From Bacteroidota bacterium (lineage in GTDB: Bacteria > Bacteroidota > Ignavibacteria > UBA10030 > UBA8401): a stretch of 40,822 nucleotides of DNA. Made by a program: the position numbers and the translations under genes. The stretch spans positions 1 through 40,822 of the forward strand of contig JACFMZ010000009.1 of the NCBI GenBank assembly GCA_019455105.1, read 5' to 3'. Of this stretch, positions 16,518 through 23,883 are shown one piece after another (position 1 is the stretch's first letter; each line of letters starts with the position of its first letter). The notes below the pieces were generated by a model. It ran no database searches. It was given only the letters and a program-made list of their open reading frames with translations, and was not told the DNA's origin.

Positions 16518-17450
16518 ATGTCAGAACAACAATACGATCCTAACAATCCCATTCAAGTCGGCGGGCAAGCCGTCATTGAAGGAGTAATGATGCGTGCCAA
16601 AGGAATGATTGCCACGGCGGTTCGCCGCTCTAACGGCGAAATTGTTATTAAACGTCAGCCATTTACCTCTATTATAGAGAAATATCCAAAACTCAACATC
16701 CCGATTCTTCGCGGCGCAATCGGGCTGATTGAAATGATGTACATCGGCATCAGCACGCTGAACTATTCCGCTGAAATTGCAATAGAAGACGAAAACAAAA
16801 AGAAAAAAGAACAGTCAAAATTTGCACTGGCGGTAACGCTTCTCTTTTCACTTGCGGTCGGCATCGGAATTTTCTTTTTGCTTCCGCTCTATACCGCAAC
16901 ACAGTTCTTTACCATTGAACAAAAACCGATCGCCTTCAATCTTGTTGCCGGAGCAATCCGCATTCTTCTGCTACTTGCTTATTTGTACGCAATTTCTAAA
17001 ATGAAAGACGTGCATCGGCTTTTTCAATATCACGGTGCGGAACACAAAGCCGTGTTCGCGTTTGAACAAAAAGCGCCGCTGGAAATTTCCGAAGCAATGA
17101 AATACACCCGCTTTCATCCCCGCTGCGGAACAAGTTTTGTTCTGCAAGTAATGTTAATTGCAATTATTTTATTCGCCGTAATGGATACAATTCTTCTGCA
17201 ATTTATTGATTCCATTTCTCTGCCGATTCGTCTTGCAACGCATATTCCGTTCATTCCCGTCCTCGGCGGAATCAGTTACGAATTTTTGAAATTTTCCGCG
17301 AAGCACAGCAATTCAACAATCGGAAAAATTTTTGTCGCACCCGGATTGTGGCTGCAAAAAATCACCACGCAAGAACCAGATGAATCTATGATGGACGTTT
17401 CGCTTGCAGCAATTAAAGCCGCCTTGCAGATTGATGGTGCGAAACAATAA
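16518..17450 (+). CDS. DUF1385 (YqhQ-like) membrane protein
   Basis: A 310-aa integral membrane protein of unknown biochemical function. It starts MSEQQYDPNNPIQVGGQAVIEGVMMR, the diagnostic DUF1385 opening, has hydrophobic segments at about 105-130, 150-175 and 205-260, and conserved HGAEHK and HPRCGTSF motifs in between. The 41 extra residues possible upstream include terminator and repeat sequence, so the later ATG is preferred although its Shine-Dalgarno is poor. In many bacteria this family sits directly before prfA; here the same order holds, but a repeat and a GIY-YIG gene have come between them. Confidence 0.85.
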   Translation: MSEQQYDPNNPIQVGGQAVIEGVMMRAKGMIATAVRRSNGEIVIKRQPFTSIIEKYPKLNIPILRGAIGLIEMMYIGISTLNYSAEIAIEDENKKKKEQSKFALAVTLLFSLAVGIGIFFLLPLYTATQFFTIEQKPIAFNLVAGAIRILLLLAYLYAISKMKDVHRLFQYHGAEHKAVFAFEQKAPLEISEAMKYTRFHPRCGTSFVLQVMLIAIILFAVMDTILLQFIDSISLPIRLATHIPFIPVLGGISYEFLKFSAKHSNSTIGKIFVAPGLWLQKITTQEPDESMMDVSLAAIKAALQIDGAKQ

Positions 17451-17463
17451 AAATACCACAATC

Positions 17464-17517
17464 CGTCATTCCCGTTCCAAAGGAATCCCTTCGGGACATG
17501 CTTCTGGCGGGAATCTA
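17464..17517. repeat. Palindromic repeat joined to the GIY-YIG gene
   Basis: CGTCATTCCCG at the left and CGGGAATCTA at the right bracket a centre with CCCTTCGGG. The repeat ends 8 bp before the ATG of the GIY-YIG gene and lies in the gap of the otherwise usual DUF1385-prfA pair. It looks like part of one inserted unit. Confidence 0.65.
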
Positions 17518-17525
17518 ATGTTGTA

Positions 17526-17816
17526 ATGAAATCGTACATTTACATATTAGCAAGTAAAAAAGATGGCGTGTTGTATATCGGTGTTACCGCCGAACTTAAA
17601 CGCCGTGTAATCCAACACAAAGAATCATTGATTCCAGGTTTTACACAAAAATATAAAGTGTCAATGTTGGTATATTTTGAAGAATATTCAGACATTCAAG
17701 ATGCAATCGTAAGAGAAAAACAATTGAAAAAATGGAATCGCACATGGAAAATACGATTAATCGAAAAGATGAATCCGGAATGGAAAGATTTATTTTTTGA
17801 ATTGTTTGAGTTTTAA
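17526..17816 (+). CDS. Small GIY-YIG nuclease-superfamily protein
   Basis: A 96-aa single-domain GIY-YIG protein (YhbQ/UPF0213-like). The signature is visible: YIYIL at 4-8, YIG at 17-19, the conserved Arg at 26 in ELKRR, and the catalytic Glu at 64 in REKQLKKW. Members of the superfamily cut DNA in repair, restriction or homing; the target of this small type is not established. There is no linker or DNA-binding domain. The ATG is 8 bp past a GTCATTCC palindrome and no Shine-Dalgarno is obvious. After the stop a hairpin (ATGCCCGA / TCGGGCAT, 17820-17844) precedes prfA. Its position between DUF1385 and prfA, with the repeat, suggests insertion as a unit. Confidence 0.85.
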   Translation: MKSYIYILASKKDGVLYIGVTAELKRRVIQHKESLIPGFTQKYKVSMLVYFEEYSDIQDAIVREKQLKKWNRTWKIRLIEKMNPEWKDLFFELFEF

Positions 17817-17871
17817 TAGATGCCCGACTAAAACGTTCGGGCATGATGTGCCCTCTTTATAGAAAAAATAT

Positions 17872-18960
17872 ATGAGCCAATTAGTTGAAAAATTAGAAAC
17901 AATAAAAAAACGCTTTGCGGAAATTCAAGAATTAATGTCGTCGCAAGCGGTTCTTTCCGACCAGAAACGAAGCAAAGAACTCGGAAAAGAATTCCGCAAT
18001 CTTGAACCGATTGTTCAAAAAGCCAACGAGTATCTGAAAACGTATAATGATCTTGAAGGAAGCAAATCCGTTTTAAATAACAGCGGTGATGCCGAATTAA
18101 AAGAACTCGCCCTGCTGGAAATTGAAGAACTAAAACCGAAACTGGAAACGCTGGAAGAAGAAGTAAAAGAATTATTGCTTCCCAAAGATCCGAACGACGA
18201 CAAGAACGTAATTATGGAAATTCGCGGCGGAACAGGCGGCGAAGAAGCCGCGCTTTTTGCGTCCGATTTATACAGAATGTATGTGCGTTTTGGCGAACGA
18301 ATGAAATGGCGCATTGATACGCTGGATTGGAACGAAACGGACAAAGGCGGATTCAAAGAAATTACGTTGAGCATTCAAGGAACAGACGTGTACGGAACGC
18401 TTAAATTTGAAAGCGGCGTGCATCGCGTGCAGCGCGTTCCGGAAACGGAAGCACAGGGAAGAGTGCATACTTCCGCTGCCACCGTTGCCGTTATGCCGGA
18501 AGTAGAAGATGTCGGCGAAGTGGAAATCAATCCTGCCGATCTTGAACTGGCAACGTATCGCTCAGGCGGAAAAGGGGGACAGAATGTAAATAAAGTAGAA
18601 ACCGCAGTGCGCATTACGCACAAACCATCCGGAATTGTTGTTGCGTGTCAGCAGGAACGCTCGCAGTTACAAAATCGTGAACGCGCAATGAAAATGCTCC
18701 GCTCAAAATTATATGAATTGGAATTGCAGAAGCAACAAGCGGCGCAAGCGGCGGCACGAAAATCTATGGTAGGCAGCGGCGACCGGAGCGATAAAATCCG
18801 CACGTATAATTTTCCGCAAAATCGCGTCACTGACCATCGCATCGGAATGACAATTTATAATTTAGATAAATTTATTGACGGCGATCTTGATGAAATGATT
18901 GAAGGATTGCGCATTGCAGAAAAAGCGGAACGGCTCAAAGAAGGAACAGGAGGTAATTAA
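17872..18960 (+). CDS. prfA: Peptide chain release factor 1
   Basis: A 362-aa class I release factor that reads UAA/UAG and triggers peptide release on the ribosome. The [12 protein letters not shown] segment of domain 2, the PxT-type stop-codon reading motif in [15 protein letters not shown], and the catalytic GGQ (235-237, in [13 protein letters not shown]) are all intact; PET rather than SPF marks it as RF1 rather than RF2. The closing [11 protein letters not shown] and [16 protein letters not shown] are standard. Length is normal. No prmC methyltransferase follows. The next gene is convergent, with only 39 bp between, which contain a 10-bp direct repeat AATTATGAAT. Confidence 0.97.
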   Translation: MSQLVEKLETIKKRFAEIQELMSSQAVLSDQKRSKELGKEFRNLEPIVQKANEYLKTYNDLEGSKSVLNNSGDAELKELALLEIEELKPKLETLEEEVKELLLPKDPNDDKNVIMEIRGGTGGEEAALFASDLYRMYVRFGERMKWRIDTLDWNETDKGGFKEITLSIQGTDVYGTLKFESGVHRVQRVPETEAQGRVHTSAATVAVMPEVEDVGEVEINPADLELATYRSGGKGGQNVNKVETAVRITHKPSGIVVACQQERSQLQNRERAMKMLRSKLYELELQKQQAAQAAARKSMVGSGDRSDKIRTYNFPQNRVTDHRIGMTIYNLDKFIDGDLDEMIEGLRIAEKAERLKEGTGGN

Positions 18961-18999
18961 AATTATGAATTAGAAATTATGAATGATAAATTTATTCGG

Positions 19000-19473
19000 T
19001 TACTTCGCGCTCTTCGCGGATAAAATTCTCTTCTTCTCAAAAAATTCTTTCACAATCAAACCACACTCATTATCCAGCACTCCGCCGATAACATGCACGG
19101 AGTGGTTAAACTTTTTATTCTCCGTAATATTTACAGCGCTTCCGCAGGCTCCCATTTTTGCGTCATAACATCCGAACACTATTACCGGAATGCGTGAAAG
19201 AACAATTGCGCCGGCGCACATCGGGCACGGCTCCATGGTTACGTAGAGCGTACATTCTTTTAAAAATTTATTTTCCAGATGAGCAGCGGCGGCTGTCAGC
19301 GCAATCATTTCCGCATGTGCCGTCGGGTCGCGCATCATTTCAATCTGATTATATCCTTTGGCAATAATCGTATTATTATACACAACAACCGCACCCACCG
19401 GAACTTCATCATTACGGAATGCGCGCTCTGCTTCTTTCAGCGCTGATTTCATCCAGCGTTCGTGCGTCGTCAT
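19000..19473 (-). CDS. tadA: tRNA-specific adenosine deaminase
   Basis: A 157-aa zinc deaminase that converts A34 to inosine in tRNA-Arg(ACG), allowing it to read CGU, CGC and CGA. The catalytic HAE (in PTAHAEMIAL) and the zinc ligands PCPMC (MEPCPMCAGAIVLSRI) are present, with the substrate-side PVGAVVVYNN at the start. The C-terminus ends FFEKKRILSAKSAK. Its ATG overlaps the stop of the upstream DHp-only gene by 4 bp, so the two are translationally coupled. The expected substrate tRNA lies about 1.9 kb upstream on the same strand. Family assignment is firm. Confidence 0.95.
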   Translation of the reverse strand: MTTHERWMKSALKEAERAFRNDEVPVGAVVVYNNTIIAKGYNQIEMMRDPTAHAEMIALTAAAAHLENKFLKECTLYVTMEPCPMCAGAIVLSRIPVIVFGCYDAKMGACGSAVNITENKKFNHSVHVIGGVLDNECGLIVKEFFEKKRILSAKSAK

Positions 19474-20036
19474 TGCGCCGGCGGCTCCGATGAAGCATCG
19501 GGGGTGTGTTGAGCGCGTTCAACCATTTTTCCCACGGGTGCAGAAGTTGTTTGGTAGGTTTTCATTTCCGCCAGTTCGCTTAATGCACTGTTAATCCGAA
19601 GCGAAGCGGTTTCAATTTCATTTAATTTTTTCATCATATCTTCATCAAGAATTTTTTTCTTCATCAGTTGTACATATCCTAAAATAATTGCCAGCGGATT
19701 ATTAATTTCATGTTTTAACGTGCCGATGACTTCATGAAGTGTTGTAATTTGTGTCTCCTGCAGTTTCAGGGAATTTTCGTGCGAGGTAATTTCATTTTCC
19801 TTAAAGTGTAATTTTTCTCGAAGTCCAATCACTTTAATCATTGCATACGCCAGTATCCACATCCAAAACAACGTATCAAAATGCTGAAGTGCTTCGCTGG
19901 CACTGAAATGTTTCCGCTTAAACTTTATATAAAAATCCATTGTGCTGATAAAATAATAGCTGTAAATAAAATACGCCGCCAGCACGGCAGGATATTTCAG
20001 GATAAATTTTTTTACGACTTCATATATTGATTTCAT
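19470..20036 (-). CDS. Membrane protein with a lone HisKA/DHp domain (no ATPase domain)
   Basis: A 188-aa protein with two predicted membrane helices (about 12-32 and 54-71), a coiled-coil stretch (about 72-102) and a histidine-kinase dimerisation helix pair with H109 in TLKHEINNPLAIILGYVQLM. After the second helix the protein runs into a polar tail (TTSAPVGKMVERAQHTPDASSEPPAQ) and ends, so the HATPase_c domain that supplies phosphate is missing. No frameshift remnant of an ATPase domain appears downstream, because tadA begins at once with a 4-bp overlap. It may be a truncated kinase that has been kept, a phosphotransfer protein, or a dimerising modulator of another kinase. Confidence 0.8.
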   Translation of the reverse strand: MKSIYEVVKKFILKYPAVLAAYFIYSYYFISTMDFYIKFKRKHFSASEALQHFDTLFWMWILAYAMIKVIGLREKLHFKENEITSHENSLKLQETQITTLHEVIGTLKHEINNPLAIILGYVQLMKKKILDEDMMKKLNEIETASLRINSALSELAEMKTYQTTSAPVGKMVERAQHTPDASSEPPAQ

Positions 20037-20072
20037 ACAATCAATTCACAAGAATAAATATTTTTTATCTCA

Positions 20073-21299
20073 TTATTCCGGAATGGTAACATAAAAAAAC
20101 GATGCTTCATCAGCCGCCGAAAGAACAACTTCATTTGTTATTGAAGGAAGTAAATACGCCTCTCCTTTTTTACCTACTAAAGATTTTTTTTCTCCTTCTC
20201 CGTTCCACTGAATTTCAATTTTCCCGCTCATCATTAACAGCACTACCGGCTTTTCTTTGGTTTTAAATAACCGGGTAAATTTATTCTCAACAGAAAACTT
20301 CGTTATAACAAATTCTTCAGCAGCAGTGATGTATTGAACGTCATCGTTCTTCTGTTCCTCATTAATAATTTCATAGTTCGAAAAATCCGCACGAAGAATC
20401 TGAAGCAGCGTTTCAACATCTTTATATTTCGGAGTCAATCCTGCGCGAACGACATTATCGGAATTTGCCATACATTCCACAATCGTTCCGGATAAATACG
20501 CATGCGGAACGCCTGCCGGCGTAAAAATTGCCTGACCGGAACGTAACTGAATGAAATTAAAAAAGAAAAATGAAAATAACCCGACATCATATCCGTAAAT
20601 TCCGAACTGCATAATAAAATAATCTTCTTCCCGTGTAATATCTCTAATGGAAGCAAGCTGTTGAAGAACGGCATCAATCACTTCTTTTAAAAGCTCTTTC
20701 TTTTCTGCGGAACGCATAATGGATGCATAGAATTTTACCAGAAGTTTTTTTCTCTCATCTTCCTCTTTTTCTTTTATCAATCGTTGAATAATACCTTCGT
20801 TATCGAATTTTCGAAGCGCGGAAAACTGCATAATAAACCGCACAATCTCATCTGCGGGGCGAAATCCGGCAATGGCAAGAAGCGAATCAACGGCAACGGC
20901 AATTTCCGGTTTATGATTATCGTCCGGATAATGCTGCGGATAGTTTTGGTGAAGAAGCGCCGCCTGCTCTTTCGTCGGATGAGTTTGAATTGAAAGCGCC
21001 TGCGATGCCGAAAGAATTTTCAACAAAAAAGGAAATGTATTATTAAATTTTTTTGCGGTGCGTTCGCCGAGAATTTCAGCCGGATACTGCCGGACAAGTT
21101 CAAACAAACTCGTGCGCGTTCCATTCGCTTCAACTTCCGAAGAAGCGCTCGGATGAGCGCCGATCCATAGCTCTGCATACGGCACATCGGCTTCCGGCGC
21201 TATTCCAAGAAATTTCGGAATAAAGGCATCGGCATTTTTTGTTCCCCAGGAATAATGTTGAATTTTATTATAGAGCTTGTATGGTTTCGGCAAAAGCAT
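20073..21299 (-). CDS. manA: Mannose-6-phosphate isomerase, class I
   Basis: A 408-aa zinc-dependent cupin enzyme that interconverts mannose-6-phosphate and fructose-6-phosphate. The opening [14 protein letters not shown], the metal-site segments [11 protein letters not shown] and [11 protein letters not shown], and the active-site block [34 protein letters not shown] are all present. Length is normal for the family. The gene precedes the DHp-only gene by 36 bp and follows the terminator of tRNA-Arg. A promoter-like TTTTGTATATT sits about 25-35 bp before the ATG. It probably feeds mannose into or out of glycolysis for sugar-nucleotide synthesis. Confidence 0.95.
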   Translation of the reverse strand: MLLPKPYKLYNKIQHYSWGTKNADAFIPKFLGIAPEADVPYAELWIGAHPSASSEVEANGTRTSLFELVRQYPAEILGERTAKKFNNTFPFLLKILSASQALSIQTHPTKEQAALLHQNYPQHYPDDNHKPEIAVAVDSLLAIAGFRPADEIVRFIMQFSALRKFDNEGIIQRLIKEKEEDERKKLLVKFYASIMRSAEKKELLKEVIDAVLQQLASIRDITREEDYFIMQFGIYGYDVGLFSFFFFNFIQLRSGQAIFTPAGVPHAYLSGTIVECMANSDNVVRAGLTPKYKDVETLLQILRADFSNYEIINEEQKNDDVQYITAAEEFVITKFSVENKFTRLFKTKEKPVVLLMMSGKIEIQWNGEGEKKSLVGKKGEAYLLPSITNEVVLSAADEASFFYVTIPE

Positions 21300-21360
21300 A
21301 AAACGATATTCAAATTTTTTCTTTAATATACAAAAGAATACGGAATCAAAAAGTGGTTTA

Positions 21361-21393
21361 AAAAAGAAAATGTCCCGTTCATTGGGACATTTT
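21361..21393 (-). terminator. Rho-independent terminator of tRNA-Arg
   Basis: AAAATGTCCC / GGGACATTTT with a 7-nt loop directly follows the encoded CCA end of the tRNA on the minus strand, then TTTTCTTTTT. The tRNA transcript ends here and does not run into manA. Confidence 0.9.
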
Positions 21394-21394
21394 T

Positions 21395-21471
21395 TGGTAC
21401 ACCCGACAGGAGTCGAACCTGTAACCCCCAGCTTCGTAGGCTGGTGCTCTATCCAGTTGAGCTACGGGTGC
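21395..21471 (-). tRNA. tRNA-Arg (anticodon ACG)
   Basis: A complete 77-nt cloverleaf on the minus strand: acceptor GCACCCG paired with CGGGTGT (one G-U), D-arm GCTCAACTGGATAGAGC, anticodon arm CCAGC-CTACGAA-GCTGG giving ACG, a T-arm ACAGG-TTCGACT-CCTGT, discriminator A and encoded CCA. A34 is the established TadA target, and tadA is close by. A terminator follows immediately. Upstream of the 5' end is an array of partial copies of the tRNA start. Confidence 0.97.
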
Positions 21472-21472
21472 A

Positions 21473-21692
21473 TATGAAACTTTAACTACTTTTGATAGCG
21501 AAACCCCTTTGGGGTTGAGCTACGGGTGCATGTGAATTTTTATCTTCTCTCGATAGCGAAATCCCTTTGGGATTGAGCTACGGGTGCATGTGAAGTTTTA
21601 CCTTCTCTCGATAGCGAAATCCCTTTGGGATTGAGCTACGGGTGCATGTAAAATTTTATCTACCCTTGAACAGCGAACTCCGCAAAGATTGA
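21473..21692. repeat. 58-bp tandem array carrying the 5' end of tRNA-Arg
   Basis: Directly upstream of the tRNA, the unit repeats with an exact 58-bp period: units at 21473-21530, 21531-21588 and 21589-21646, then a decayed partial copy to about 21692. Each full unit ends with the same 16 bp as the tRNA 5' end (TTGAGCTACGGGTGCA on the plus strand at 21457, 21515, 21573 and 21631), so on the transcribed strand each reads TGCACCCGTAGCTCAA followed by a small hairpin such as ATCCCAAAGGGAT. The copies next to the tRNA are nearly identical, pointing to recent expansion. No spacer diversity is present, so this is not a CRISPR array. Confidence 0.9.
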
Positions 21693-21800
21693 TTAAGTCG
21701 TTATGGGAATTTCACTTACAATGCACACCAATATACGATTCTTTGATTTTCTTTCCAATAAAAATATTTGCGCGGCTGATTGGCGAGAGAAATATTGTAT

Positions 21801-22901
21801 TTAAAATTTCACATTCTCATTATAGCGGATCTCAAGCACTTCCAGTTTCAACCACATCCAATCTCCCTCTTCAAGTTTCCATGTCGCCCTCATATTCGAC
21901 GGAACAGTTATTCCTTCAAAAGTTTTATAATCATCAATGGACATTATCCATTCATATTTTTTTGCCTGCGCATCATTTTCTTTATACCGCAGCGCAGAAT
22001 ATTTATGTACCATACCGTTGCTGCTAAAGAAAAATGTTCCGGTCCCTTCCGTTCCGTTATAGGTAATCGTTGCCTGCGCAGTAGTATCATTTATTTTTTC
22101 CCAGTGAATGTACGGGCTTAATGCTAAGGAAGGGAACCACACCATTTCTCCCAGATATCTTTGTATTGTTCCTTCATCTAATTTTTTCCCCCGTTCGTTG
22201 ACGACGGGAATTAAGGAATTTATTGTTATCAACATTTCTCCTTCTCCGTTTTCAAATTTATCTCTTCCTTGGAAACTTAGCAGACTATTCATTGAGGCAT
22301 CAACCGTCCAGAGAAATGCAGGAGGCTCCATGACGGTGTATTGAACCGCCGAAGCGCGCATCCAGTTTTCAGCATCGGGTTTCATCTGCATTTCTGCTTT
22401 CTGCACAACGTTACCGATACGGATGTACGGTTTTCCGACAATGCCTGAATGATACAACCATTGCTGAACCGGTTTCGGTAAATCTTTTAACTCCTCTGCA
22501 GTAACAATGCTGTCTTTGCTCATTTTATTTTGGCGCAGCAACTGTATTGTTTCTTTCTGAATACGCTGATGAAAAGTATACATGCCGAATAAAAAAATTG
22601 ATACAAGAAGAATAATTCCGTTCGCTATGGTTCCGTATTTTGTCTCTTTCCAAAATTGGATAATAAGAATTTGAGAGAGCAGTACGGCGGTAAATCCGGC
22701 TATCCAGGAAAAGTCGGAATGATTGAAATACAAAATAACAAACAGGGAAAAGAAAAGCGCCGACAGCAGCCAAAGAATTCCTATCGGCTTTGAAATCGGA
22801 CGAGCTATCTGTGTAAACGTTTTTATGTTAAACGCTTTTAAAAATCCGATGATATGAATTATCCCATGAAGCAGTACGAAGATACCGAAGAATATTTTCA
22901 T
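21801..22901 (-). CDS. DUF6544-type membrane-anchored protein
   Basis: A 366-aa protein. The ATG at MKIFFGIFVLLHGIIHIIGFLKAF has AAAGGAG 11 nt upstream; the longer frame would need a TTG start placed at the ribosome-binding site. Four hydrophobic segments occupy the first 115 or so residues, followed by a soluble domain opening with ELKDLPKPVQQWLYHSGIVGKP and containing a repeated beta-rich pattern (WTVDASMNSLLSFQGRDKFENGEGEMLI, SLIPVVNERGKKLDEGTIQRYLGEMVWFP). This matches what I remember of the DUF6544 (formerly DUF6920) family; no biochemical function is known to me. It is transcribed towards the tRNA array. Confidence 0.7.
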   Translation of the reverse strand: MKIFFGIFVLLHGIIHIIGFLKAFNIKTFTQIARPISKPIGILWLLSALFFSLFVILYFNHSDFSWIAGFTAVLLSQILIIQFWKETKYGTIANGIILLVSIFLFGMYTFHQRIQKETIQLLRQNKMSKDSIVTAEELKDLPKPVQQWLYHSGIVGKPYIRIGNVVQKAEMQMKPDAENWMRASAVQYTVMEPPAFLWTVDASMNSLLSFQGRDKFENGEGEMLITINSLIPVVNERGKKLDEGTIQRYLGEMVWFPSLALSPYIHWEKINDTTAQATITYNGTEGTGTFFFSSNGMVHKYSALRYKENDAQAKKYEWIMSIDDYKTFEGITVPSNMRATWKLEEGDWMWLKLEVLEIRYNENVKF

Positions 22902-22962
22902 TGGAGTGCGGGCTCCTTTCAATATTTTTTAGCAGAAAAACATTACAGCGTTTTGTATTTTT

Positions 22963-23883
22963 TTAGGATTGCGGATTAAGAATATTTTCTAATGCCGATG
23001 TAATTTCCGGAAAGGAAAAAGAAAATCCTGCGTGCAATAACTTTTCCGGAACGGCATGCTGGCTTGAAACAATTGCCTCGGCGGCTTCGCCGAATAAAAT
23101 TTTTAATGCCGCTTTCGGTACAGGCAGCCGAGAAGGTCGGTGAAGAATTTTTCCGAAGATTTTGGAAAATTCTTTCATCGTAACGGCATTGGGGGCGGTA
23201 AGATTATACACTCCCGAGAAGTTTTTATTTTCTATCGGAAATATTATTCCGCGTACCACATCGGCCATATGAATCCATGAAAGAATTTGTTCTCCGCTTC
23301 CAATCGGTCCGCCGGCACACAATTTAAAAGGTAGAAGCATGCGTTCAATAATTCCGCCGGATTTCTCCAGCACCAGTCCGATGCGGGGAGTTGCAACCCG
23401 AACGCCGGCTTGTTCGGCATTGAAGGCTTCTTTTTCCCAAGCAGCAACGAGATTTGCTAAAAAATCATTTCCTGTCGAAGATTGTTCGTTCAACAATTCA
23501 CTGCCTCGATTGCCGTACACGCCGACCGCCGAGGCGGAAATAAGCAGCTCCGGTTTATGCCGCGCCGATTGAACAGCTTCAACAAGTTTTTTGGTTGCGA
23601 GGATTCTGCTGTTCCAAATTTCTTTTTTTATTTTTTTATTCCAGCGGTGTTCAAAAAGATTTTTCCCGGCAAGATTAATAACAACCGACGCTCCCTCAAT
23701 CTCATTTTGCCATTCTCCTTCTTCGCCGGCGTTCCATTGAACATACCGCACAACTGCCTGCTGAAGTTTTTTCTTCGGGTGGATTGATCGCGAGAAAAGC
23801 ACAAGCTCATGAGCTTCTCTCGATATCAGATTACATAATGCTGTTCCGATAAATCCCGTTCCGCCGGTAATAATTATTTTCAT
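22963..23883 (-). CDS. TIGR01777-family NAD(P)-dependent epimerase
   Basis: A 306-aa extended-SDR protein (YfcH-like). The Rossmann motif ITGGTGFIGTAL is at the N-terminus; VVINLAGKNLFEHRWNKKIKKEIWNSRI and LISASAVGVYGNRG are typical of the family. The C-terminal DUF1731-like part (SRLPVPKAALKILFGEAAEAIVSSQHAVPEKLLHAGFSF) completes it. The substrate of the family is not known. Its ATG overlaps the stop of the upstream hybrid kinase by 4 bp, so it is translated as part of that transcript, an unusual pairing. Confidence 0.92.
   Translation of the reverse strand: MKIIITGGTGFIGTALCNLISREAHELVLFSRSIHPKKKLQQAVVRYVQWNAGEEGEWQNEIEGASVVINLAGKNLFEHRWNKKIKKEIWNSRILATKKLVEAVQSARHKPELLISASAVGVYGNRGSELLNEQSSTGNDFLANLVAAWEKEAFNAEQAGVRVATPRIGLVLEKSGGIIERMLLPFKLCAGGPIGSGEQILSWIHMADVVRGIIFPIENKNFSGVYNLTAPNAVTMKEFSKIFGKILHRPSRLPVPKAALKILFGEAAEAIVSSQHAVPEKLLHAGFSFSFPEITSALENILNPQS

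Noticed and set aside
21473-21692. Possible CRISPR array
   Set aside because: The whole 58-bp unit repeats with no unique spacers, and no cas gene is near. It is a tandem duplication with tRNA sequence in it.
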